Shown here: one piece after another, positions 9,690-19,700 of the stretch | Layout: every line of letters starts with the position of its first letter | Numbering within the stretch: the first letter of the stretch is position 1 | Source: Balanoglossus misakiensis | Lineage: Eukaryota > Hemichordata | Direction: 5' to 3' | NCBI GenBank assembly: GCA_040954595.2 | Contig: CM082588.2 | Location: 4,898,001 to 4,962,000, forward strand | DNA length: 64,000 nucleotides | The notes under the pieces: model-generated | Told to the model about the DNA's origin: nothing | Seen by the model: only the letters and a program-made list of their open reading frames with translations | Database searches by the model: none | Made by a program: the position numbers and the translations under genes

Positions 9690-12100
9690 GGTTTACCGAA
9701 ATAAATCCAAACGCGGGGGTGGGTACTGTTCACTGACCATTGGTGTTTTCTCAGGGAGTCTTGGGTGATTAAAACAGCCGAAATTTCGTTCACGAGAATG
9801 GGTTTAGCTTACAGTCGTACGGGCCGTAGTTTAGCTGTGTTTCTCTTAATGTGCGCAGCTACGTACCACGTTTTTCGTCACATATGTTTCACTATAGTTG
9901 TGAGCCGCAATTGGTGATATGCGCGACAGAAGATACATGTATTGCTTCTGCTGAATTTTAATTGTGTTTTAAAGTTTCCTTGTTTGAGACATTTGTATTG
10001 CGCCTGCGCTGTCAGATCAAAGGAGACGTTTAACTCTGTCAGTCGTCGTGATTCGAATTGATCTTGTTTTGCCCTCTGCGTTTTGTTAATATCTTCCCGC
10101 TTTCGGTTCCTTGTATGTTCCTTGTAGATATGGGAAAGGTCTAATCGGCAAGCGCATGTTATCATGACCCGGCCATCCAGTCGGGCTTCAAAACTTCCTT
10201 TCATATTTTATCGTCTGGCACGAATACGACCTTTGACTCCGAAGGATGTTTCGTGAGAGCACCCTATAACTAGCTGCAGTGTTTCGAGTTCATGGTGACC
10301 GCGCCTTCACGCAATTATCAGAGGGGGGAGGGGAGAGGGACGAGATAAAAACTTGACTTCCCTGTCCGTGTGTTGGACTCTCCATAGCTGTCCCAGTCAT
10401 CGTATCGATCGTCCGCTACTGGGGGCGGTACGTTTTACTAGTATTAGCTCTAAAAAGGGGAGATTTGCGCGATGTCACCACCATGTAGCCAATATTATGC
10501 CCGCACCCCCGGGGTCAACCGTGGCATGAAGTGAAACACAGATATTGGATCTGGTGTAGTCCTAATCACCACTAAAATTCTCATATTATCCTGACCACAG
10601 TAAAATTAAATTGTTTCATTGTAGCATTTGCCGTAAATAACTGTTTTTCCTAATTGGTTTATTGTGATAATTAATCGACTTCCTGATTGGTTTATTTGAA
10701 TGATTACAAGTCTCTGACTGGCTGCTTTCTGCATGTTCACAGCTTGTCTGCTGGCTTTTCAATATTAATTTATGCAAATCATTATCTGCAGTATTTCCTT
10801 TCAGCGGTCTGTGAATGGCCAGTCTGCCAAAACAAAATTTGTTTATCAATGGGTGCTTTCCAGATTATGAATAATGAGGTGGCAGTTGCAGCCACGTTGT
10901 TCCAGTGATGTCCGTCGTGTTTCATGATGTCCACGTTTGCTCTTACTTTCCCAGTAAAAAAACTAAATTTGACCTTCCCATTTTCCACACTTAGATGTAC
11001 TGTGCGCTGAAGCTGTCGTAATTTAAGGTAAGTCATGACTTTTTCCTCTCTGTGAAGAGAACCATGTCTGTAAGTCCAGAAAAGTTGTTCGGAAACATTT
11101 TCGTAAGTATGGCTGCTGCCCAAGCATGGAGAAGTGCTGTGTTCTTTGTTGTTCGTTTTGTGCCAATGGCCGCACACGCTTTGCTCAACTTGCCTGTTCA
11201 CGTAGCTCTAAATTCACAAATGCAACTTGCGACTCGCAGTGTTTCCGTTAGCGTATTACACGCATATTTCTACTTGTGGGCTCAAAATTTGTTTGCGTAG
11301 GAGAAAGTGTTATCTGAATTCAAAATTAAAATCGAACGCGTAAGAGAGGGTTCGTTGTTGTTCGTTTTGTGCCATTGGCCGCACACGCTTTCTTCAACTT
11401 TGCTTCACTGGAAAATATCAAGTTCAAAACGTGCCCGTTTTATATATCTCTAAATTCATAAATCAAACTTGTGACTTCTAGTGTTTCCGTTAGCATAAAG
11501 AAACTTGCGTACTTCACTCAAAATTCTCACCGTTCGCGTATGTATCGTTGATGTTCACGGCGCACGTGGCCCGGACAAAATATTTCTCCCGTCTACAACA
11601 TGATACTTTAGCTGTCAATCGTTTCAACGCGTCTCACAAATGTTGACTTTCAACCCGCACGTTTTTTTTTCCTTCCAACGGGTTTGCACAATCATTTTTA
11701 GTCGCTTTTTCTGTTGATATTTTTGGACACAAATATGTCGTCAAAAGACGCTTGATTCTCTGCTGAAGCCAACAAAAAACACATCAGCACGCGTTAACGA
11801 TGTTGCTGACACGGACTTGGGTTCTAGTGAGCGTGCTAACAGTAAACGAAGAGGCTACCATTCAAATTTCTATCCGGATATCCATGAAACTTTTTTTATT
11901 TTGCCTAAAGGGGAGTTCTGTAACATGCATTTACACAAATGGGGGTCACCACATCCGTTTTCCTGTAAAACCACAAAATTTTGTTCTCAATAGTAAGCTT
12001 AGGTAGTTCGAATTTGACAACTACAACATCCAACCGATGGAGGGCGTTGTTAAATGTACGGATGCCCTCGGCGACCTACCTCAACAATACCTTTTGTTTT
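9690..12100. other. Gene-poor region left of the repeat block
   Basis: No confident gene. Open frames at 9878-10204 and 10616-11201 have no recognisable domains. A diverged direct duplication (11126-11260 and 11345-11500) is noted separately. The remainder is AT-rich single-copy-looking DNA. Confidence 0.4.
11126..11251 (+). other. Small Cys-rich open frame (41 codons), one intact and one decayed copy
   Basis: An ATG-initiated frame of 41 residues with ten Cys, beginning MEKCCVLCCSFCANGRTRF and ending TCDSQCFR before a TAG. A related sequence at about 11357-11510 keeps the same frame (CCSFCAIGRTRF, then NQTCDF) but has an insertion and an early stop. There is no signal peptide, and no splice or promoter evidence. 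It may be an exon of an unseen gene, part of a dispersed repeat, or chance. Confidence 0.2.
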
Positions 12101-12104
12101 TATT

Positions 12105-15100
12105 ATGAGGTCTCTGTTCGCGACAATTTTAGTCTATAGCTTATGCGTACAGTGTTCGCAACAACAACAAAAAACAAAAGGAAACACTGCAAGTTGTGAG
12201 AATTTCATTTGTCATTTTTGGTGTATTTGTCTTCATGAACCTTTTCTTTTTGTTTATACAGCACTTCACCAAGTCCAACTGACCGTGCCGTCTTCAAGTT
12301 CAATGGAGCAGTTGAAGGTACGTCACTCATTACTTTCATTTAAGATTCAGTCAGTCAGATGCATTGATGGCAGACAATCGCGTTCATGTTGACTCGCCAG
12401 ATAAATTTTTATAATGTTCGTTGGGGGCAGTTGTCCATATTATTCAGTGCAACATCAAAAACGTTGCACAGGACAAGCCCTTTCAAGCAATTGGTCATTT
12501 TTGTGACTCCAACATTACCTTACATCCCTACACTTCTGTTGGTACAAATTCACCAGTCTGATCAAAAACTCTAGAATTGCAATAGTACATGATTAAGTAC
12601 TGAATTACAAAAGTGCCTCTATTTCAAGCATCAATGAATGTCATGAATGAAGGTCATGAAAGTGACCTATGGAGATAATTTTGACTCGTCGCCAAGTACG
12701 CAGATGACTTCGAGAAATCTATAATTGTCTTGCCATAAGAGTAGCTAGTGCTGGTTAGTCCGTTGCAGTTTATCAGTTGATTTGTTCATCCAAGGACATG
12801 GAGCTTGTCCTCCTCGTCGGTAGTGTGTGTGTTATTGATTAATAAAATAAACGGAATGTTTGCTTGCTTGTTTGTTTGTTTGTTTTCAAATATGGTCTCG
12901 TTTGTTTATTTTTAACAGGTTAGGTAGGGTTAGGGTCACTTTGCCCCCCTGCATCACTCCCTATATGTACATATTTATAGATTTGTATCAGGAATTTTTA
13001 GCTCCATCTGTGGCTGTAGCGAGGTTGTCTGGATAACCATATGAAGTAACAGTCTTGGTGTATGGTCTTATATTGGGCCATCCCCAGAGGTCGGGTGTAC
13101 TGATCTCTGTGGCTGTTGCGAGGGTTGTCTGGATAGCTAAATGAAGTAAAAGTGGTCTTATATTGGACCAACCCCAGATGTGTAATGTAGTTGTACTCTG
13201 CTAAACTGATAGTGGTAAAACATATAAACCTCTAGAACTTCAGATTTATACTCCTAAATAGAATTCAATATGCATTTAATTTGCAAATTGTAGTGATTGA
13301 CAATTCTAGAAAATAACTCAAGCAAGTCCCATAAATGTAGAAAGTAATGAACAGGGTGCTCACTGTCTTTTTTCATTTATGTAATTTTTCTCAAATTTGG
13401 CGGCCATTTTGAATTTCAAATTTGAGACTAGTCATCTTAAAGATTTTCATGATTACCACAGAGAGAGACATCAGCCAACTCTTGAATATGGCTTTATTCA
13501 CATAATATGAGCTAGCAAGTCGCATAAAATTAAAAAGAAAACAGGGTATTCACTGTCTTTTTTTTATTGATATCACTACTTAAATTTTCTCATAGAGTTA
13601 ACACAAATTTGGCGGCCATTTTGAATTTCAAATTTTAGACTAGTCATCTTAAAGATTTTCATTATTCATATAAAATGAGGTGAGTTTGAAATCAAAACAT
13701 TCATAAATTTTGTTTGCATAAAAAATAAATTTAAACTACCGTAATAATTTAAGCTTTTCACATCTTTAATAAACTAGCTTCTTTAATCCCTGAATTATGT
13801 CATAGGTCACATGCATAATTACTATAAACCTTCAATATGTGTAATTGTAGGGTTGTAGGGAATACACAGAAGGAAACAGTATAAAAATAGATTGTACACT
13901 GCAGTGCCTTTGCACAGCATATGCAAACAGATTGAATAAATTTTCAGGTCAGGTAGCTGTGATTCTTACACTGAAAATTTGGTGCTCGGGTCATAGGTCA
14001 TTTTAAACAAGCAGAATATTGTACATGTATTATAAATTAGAAACTTTAATACAGTGGCAATTAGCAGGTATTCCATGTCTAAACTCATGAAATTCAGTAA
14101 TAATGAGCTTTACAAAAACTTGTATAAAAATTAGGGTAATACGACAGGTAAAAATCGATTAAAAGGAAAGTTTGAAAAGATCCAATTAAAGTAGCAGATT
14201 AGAACAGAACAGAGTTCCGTAATTTCGGACTTCCAACAGTCTTGCTTGAAATAACTTCAGTTAAAACACACTCTCTCTTACGAATGTAATTTTAATTAAT
14301 AAGTCATTGCCTTTTTAACTACATTCAAAATTTAATGAAATGACAATAATAGAAATAGGCAGTCTAGAATGTGTGCATGTATAATCCACAGATTTAAAAT
14401 TTAGAAATATTGTATGCTTGATAGATTCCAAAACTGCATTAACTCTTAATTGGTGTGTACAACCTCCCTGCACCTAAGGACGAAAATAAAATTTGATTAG
14501 GAGAATAACGTAACATTAAAATTAATATAAGGGATAACTTAGCAATGTAATTGTGTGTGTGTCTTACTTCGGTTGATCTAAGTTAATTTTTTTTTACAAG
14601 TGCATTATGGGCATCATAATCTATGCAAGATCTTTTCAAATGCAAATATATTTTGCATCTGAAAAGATCTTGCATAGATTATGATGCCCATAATGCACTT
14701 GTAAAAAAAAATTTTGTCTTTGCTCAACCGAAGTAAGAGTTGTGCTAGAGATTTATTAGTCTCTGCTGTACACGCATGGGGAGGTAAGGGTGGGGGCTAG
14801 GGATGGCATATAAAAAGCAAAAAAAAAAAAAACTAAGTCAGAAACGCTAAAAATTTGAAATTTGTCTATACCTCCACGTTGGGGCATATACAAGTTTCAA
14901 AAATTTTCTAAGTTTTCTTTGACTTAGAAAATTTTTGAAACTTGTGTATGCCCCCTACATAACATGCATTTTCTAACACTTGCCTTGTCTTTTCAGATCC
15001 CGGCTGGACTCCACTTCTTTCGATTGGTCATCAACCATTCAACAGATAGACCTGAAACGACAAGTGAATACGAGTTAAATTTCAATATTCAATATTTCAA

Positions 15101-15128
15101 TATTTCAAAATTTGTCATGATTTACTAG
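12105..15128 (+). CDS. Weak candidate gene: secreted-like short protein, two exons
   Basis: Low-confidence model. Exon 1 is 12105-12317: the ATG begins MRSLFATILVYSLCVQCS, a plausible signal peptide; the frame stays open to a strong donor (AAG|GTACGT). Exon 2 starts at 14997 after CTTGTCTTTTCAG, phase 0, begins IPAGLHFFRLVI, and ends at a TAG at 15126-15128, with AATAAA at 15136 and a GT-rich element after it. The intron would hold the tandem repeats and foldback elements. A second copy of the 3' exon lies at 16434-16523. An internal acceptor-like TTTATACAG at about 12260 suggests exon 1 might itself be split. I recognise no protein family, and a transcript is needed to accept it. Confidence 0.25.
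12861..12886. repeat. TTTG/CTTG microsatellite
   Basis: A short run of GCTTG then TTTG tetranucleotides. It is a simple repeat with no evident role. Confidence 0.7.
13001..13190. repeat. Diverged tandem duplication, ~105 bp and ~80 bp units
   Basis: Two adjacent units both contain TGTGGCTGT, AGGTTGTCTGGATA, ATGAAGTAA, TGGTCTTATATTGG and CCCCAGA in that order. The second unit is shorter by internal deletion. Confidence 0.65.
13340..13675. repeat. Direct repeat pair, ~120-130 bp each
   Basis: Two copies about 190 bp apart share CACTGTCTTTTTT, TTGGCGGCCATTTTGAATTT and GACTAGTCATCTTAAAGATT with high identity and one indel. They look like one dispersed repeat duplicated locally. Confidence 0.65.
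14563..14737. mobile_element. Foldback MITE-like element, ~175 bp
   Basis: Terminal inverted repeats CTTACTTCGGTTGA and TCAACCGAAGTAAG bound a nearly perfect palindrome whose arms meet around 14650. The inner arms (about 14590-14640 and 14655-14710) are almost exact reverse complements, including GATCTTGCATAGATTATGAT. It has no coding capacity. I could not identify a convincing target-site duplication. It would form a long hairpin and looks recently arisen because the arms have hardly diverged. Confidence 0.75.
14881..14953. repeat. Short foldback element, ~33-bp arms
   Basis: GGGGCATATACAAGTTTCAA at the left is matched by TTGAAACTTGTGTATGCCCC at the right, with a loop of about seven bases. 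One mismatch in the arms is visible. It is probably a miniature non-autonomous element, 144 bp from the larger foldback element. Confidence 0.7.
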
Positions 15129-15192
15129 AAAATTAAATAAAATACAATAAATTTCAATCCTTGGTGTCTGCGTTTTTGTAAAAAAAAAAAAC
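14966..15192 (+). repeat. Terminal-exon-like segment, copy 1
   Basis: This contains a polypyrimidine tract and acceptor, a short open frame (14997-15128), two AATAAA hexamers (15136 and 15146) and a GT-rich downstream element. It is repeated at 16403-16630, 1437 bp away, with high identity. Relative to copy 2 it lacks 9 bp (one of two GTCATCA-containing units), and its frame reads on past the stop of copy 2. Confidence 0.7.
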
Positions 15193-16400
15193 ACTCTATA
15201 CTTATTAAAAACACTTAGACATTTTTCAGGCTTCACTCTATACTTATTAAAAACACTTAGAAATTTTTCAGGCTATCACTCTATACTTAGACATTAAAAA
15301 ACACTTAGAAATTTTTCAGGCTATCACTCTATACTTAGACATTAAAAACACTTAGAAATTTTTCAGGCTTTACTCAATACTTAGACATTAAAAAACACTT
15401 AGAAATTTTTCAAGCTATCACTCTATACTTAGACATTAAAAAACACTTAGAAATTTTTCAAGCTATCACTCTATACTTTGACATTAAAAAACACTTAGAA
15501 ATTTTTCAGGCTTCACTCTATACTTATTAAAAACACTTAGAAATTTGTCAGGCTATCACTCTATACTTAGACATTAAAAAACACTTAGAAATTTTTCAAG
15601 CTATCACTCTATACTTTGACATTAAAAAACACTTAGAAATTTTTCAGGCTTCACTCTATACTTATTAAAAACACTTAGAAATTTTTCAGGCTATCACTCT
15701 ATACTTAGACATTAAAAAACACTTAGAAATTTTTCAAGCTATCACTCTATACTTTGACATTAAAAAACACTTAGAAATTTTTCAGGCTTCACTCTATACT
15801 TATTAAAAACACTTAGAAATTTGTCAGGCTATCACTCTATACTTAGACATTAAAAAACACATAGAAATTTTTCAGGCTATCACTCTATACTTAGACATTA
15901 AAAACACTTAGAAATTTTTCAGGCTTCACTCTATACTTTGACATTAAAAACACTTAGAAATTTTTCAGGCTATCACTCTATACTTAGACATTAAAAAACA
16001 CTTAGAAATTTTTCAGGCTATCACTCTATACTTAGACATTAAAAACACTTAGAAATTTTTCAGACTTCACTCTATACTTTGACATTAAAAACACTTAGAA
16101 ATTTTTCAGGCTTTACTCTATACTTAAACATTAAAAACACACACTTAGAAATTTTTCAGGCTATCACTCTATACTTTGACATTAAACAAACTTAGAAATT
16201 GTTCAGGCTTTACTCTATACTTTGACATTAAAAAACACTTAGACATTTTTCAGGCTTTACTCTATACTTTAACATTAAAAAAAAATAGACATTTTTCAAG
16301 CTATCACTCTATACTTTCGCTTTAGGAAAAAACTTGGAAATGTTTCAAGCTTTACTCTATACTTAAACAAAAATAACTTAAATTTTTTGCCCCTCTATAC
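15193..16400. repeat. Satellite array, ~48-bp monomer, about 25 copies
   Basis: The monomer is built from CACTCTATACTTAGACATTA, AAAACACTTAGAAATTTTTC and AGGCTAT. Shorter monomers lacking GACA occur at regular places, giving a three-monomer higher-order unit of about 139 bp that repeats around 15508-15790. Divergence rises toward the right end. Each unit contains a pyrimidine-rich ATTTTTCAG, like a 3' splice site. Confidence 0.9.
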
Positions 16401-16402
16401 TT

Positions 16403-16630
16403 GCATTTTCTAATGCATACCTTGTCTTTTCAGATCCCGGCTGGACTCCACTTCTTTCGATTGGTCATCACCGTCATCAACCATTCAACAGATAGACCTG
16501 AAACGACAAGTGAATACGAGTGAAATTTCAATACTTTGGTTTTGTCATGATTTAGTAGAAAATGAAATAAAATACAACAAAATAAATTTCAATCCTTGGT
16601 GTCTGCTTTTTTGTAAAAAAAAAACACTTA
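16403..16630 (+). repeat. Terminal-exon-like segment, copy 2
   Basis: Second copy of 14966-15192. The acceptor ends at 16433; the frame 16434-16523 begins IPAGLHFFRLVITVI and stops at TGA after TSEYE. AATAAA lies at 16566 and 16581, followed by the same GT-rich element. Splicing from the donor at 12317 to this acceptor would keep phase 0, so it could act as an alternative last exon if the gene is real. Confidence 0.65.
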
Positions 16631-16765
16631 GAAAATTTTCAGGCTTTACTCTATACTTTGACATTAAAAAAAACTTATACATTTTTCAGAATTTACTCTA
16701 TACTTTCATTCAAAAAAAAGCTTAGAATATTTTTCAGAATTTACTCTATACCTGCATTAAAAAAA
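16631..16765. repeat. Remnant of the 48-bp satellite after exon copy 2
   Basis: About three degraded monomers (TTTACTCTATACTTT, ACATTTTTCAGAATT). The order exon segment then satellite is thus present twice, showing that the two were duplicated as one unit. Confidence 0.7.
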
Positions 16766-16767
16766 AA

Positions 16768-19700
16768 CAAAGTTTGCAAAGTCAAGTATTTGTCATCTTT
16801 TGACAATTTTATTAGCTATAACCCATGAAAAATGTCCCAAAATAACAAAATCATCAAAGTTTCCTAAGTCAGGTATTTGTCATCTTTTGACAACTTTCAT
16901 GAGCTATAACACATGAATAATGTCCCAACATAACAAAATAACCAAAGTTTGCAAAGTCAAGTATTTGTCATCTTTCGACAATTTTCATGAGCTATAACCC
17001 ATGAAAAATGTCCCAACATGACAAAATCACCAAAGTTTGCAAAGTCAAGATTTTGTCATCTTTCGACAAATTTCATAAGCTATAACCCATGAAAAATGTC
17101 CAACAATGATAAAATCACCAAAGTTTGCAAAGTCAAGATTTTGTCATCTTTTGACAATTTTCATGAGCTATATAACCCATGAAAAATGTCCAACAATGAC
17201 AAAATCACCAAAGTTTGCAAAGTCAAGATTTTGTCATCTTTCGACAATTTTCATGAGCTATAACCCATGAAAAATGTCCAACAATGACAAAATCACCAAA
17301 GTTTGCAAAGTCAAGATTTTGTCATCTTTTGACAACTTTCATGAGCTATAACCCATGAAAAATGTCCCAACATGACAAAATCACCAAAGTTTGCAAAGTC
17401 AAGATTTTGTCATCTGTTGACAATTTTCATGAGCTATAACCCATGAAAAATCTCCCAACATGACAAAATCACCAAAGTTTGCAAAGTCAAGATTTTGTCA
17501 TCTTTCGACAATTTTCACGAGCTATAACCCATGAAAAATGTCCAACAATGACAAAATCACCATAGTTTGCAAAGTCAAGATTTTGTCATCTTTCGACAAT
17601 TTTCATGAGCTATAACCCATGAATAATGTCCAACAATGACAAAATCACCAAAGTTTGCAAAGTCAAGATTTTGTCATCTTTCGACAATTTTCATGAGCTA
17701 TAACCCATGAAAAATGTCCCAACATGACAAAATCACCAAAGTTTGCAAAGTCAAGATTTTGTCATCTTTCGACAATTTTCATGAGCTATAACCCATGAAA
17801 AATGTCCAACAATGATAAAATCACCAAAGTTTGCAAAGTCAAGATTTTGTCATCTTTTGACAATTTTCATGAGCTATATAACCCATGAAAAATGTCCAAC
17901 AATGACAAAATCACCAAAGTTTGCAAAGTCAAGATTTTGTCATCTTTTGACAACTTTCATGAGCTATAACCCATGAAAAATGTCCCAACATGACAAAATC
18001 ACCAAAGTTTGCAAAGTCAAGATTTTGTCATCTTTTGACAACTTTCATGAGCTATAACCCATGAATAATGTCCCAACATGACAAAATCACCAAAGTTTGC
18101 AAAGTCAAGATTTTGTCACCTTTCGACAATTTTCATGAGCTATAACCCATGAATAATGTCCCAACATGACAAAATCACCAAAGTTTGCAAAGTCAAGATT
18201 TTGTCATCTTTTGACAATTTTCATGAGCTATAACCCATAAAAATGTCCGAAAAATGACAAAATCACCAAAGTTTGCAAAGTCAAGATTTTGTCATCTTTT
18301 GACAATTTTCATGAGCTATAACCCATAAAAATGTCCGAAAAATGACAAAATCACCAAAGTTTGCAAAGTCAAGATTTTGTCATCTTTCGACAATTTTCAT
18401 GAGTTATAACCCATGAAAAATGTCCAACAATGACAAAATCACCAAAGTTTGCAAAGTCAAGATTTTGTCATCTTTCGACAATTTTCATGAGCTATAACCC
18501 ATGAAAAATGTCCAACAATGACAAAATCACCAAAGTTTGCAAAGTCAAGATTTTGTCATCTTTCGACAATTTTCATGAGCTATAACCCATGAATAATGTC
18601 CCAACATAACAAAATCAATAAAGTTTGCAAAGTCAAGATTTTGTCATCTTTCGACAATTTTCATGAGCTATAACCCATGAAAAATGTCCCAAAATGACAA
18701 AATCACCAAAGTTTCCTAAGTCAGGTATTTGTCATCTTTTGACAACGTTCATGAGCTATAACCCATGAATAATGTCCCAACATAACAAAATAACCAAAGT
18801 TTGCAAAGTCAAGTATTTGTCATCTTTCGACAATTTTCATGAGCTATAACCCATGAAAAATGTCCAACAATGACAAAATCACCAAAGTTTGCAAAGTCAA
18901 GATTTTGTCATCTTTCGACAATTTTCATGAGCTATAACCCATGAAAAATGTCCCAACATGACAAAATCACCAAAGTTTGCAAAGTCAAGATTTTGTCATC
19001 TTTCGACAATTTTCATGAGCTATAACCCATGAAAAATGTCCAACAATGACAAAATCACCAAAGTTTGCAAAGTCAAGATTTTGTCATCTTTCGACAACTT
19101 TCATGAGCTATAACCCATGAATAATGTCCCAGCATAACAAAATAACCAAAGTTTGCAAAGTCAAGATTTTGTCATCTTTCAACAATTTTCATGAGCTATA
19201 ACCCATGAATAATGTCCCAACATGACAAAATCACCAAAGTTTGCAAAGTCAAGATTTTGTCATCTTTCGACAATTTTCATGAGCTATAACCCATGAAAAA
19301 TGTCCAAACATGACAAAATCACCAAAGTTTGCAAAGTCAAGATTTTGTCATCTTTCGACAATTTTCATGAGCTATAACCCATGAAAAATGTCCAACAATG
19401 ACAAAATCACCATAGTTTGCAAAGTCAAGATTTTGTCATGTTGGGACAATTTTCATGAGCTATAACCCATGAAAAATGTCCCAACATGACAAAATCACCA
19501 AAGTTTGCAAAGTCAAGATTTTGTCATCTTTCGACAATTTTCATGAGTTATAACCCATGAAAAATGTCCAACAATGACAAAATCACCAAAGTTTGCAAAG
19601 TCAAGATTTTGTCATCTTTTGACAACTTTCATGAGCTATAACCCATGAATAATGTCCCAACATGACAAAATCACCAAAGTTTGCGAAGTCAAGATTTTGT

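Noticed and set aside
9878-10204. Minus-strand 108-codon frame, considered as a retroelement remnant
   Set aside because: No reverse transcriptase or integrase motif is visible, and basic composition alone is not evidence.
12917-12938. Interstitial telomere repeat (GGTTAGGTAGGGTTAGGGT)
   Set aside because: Only about two imperfect TTAGGG-like units, too short to distinguish from chance.
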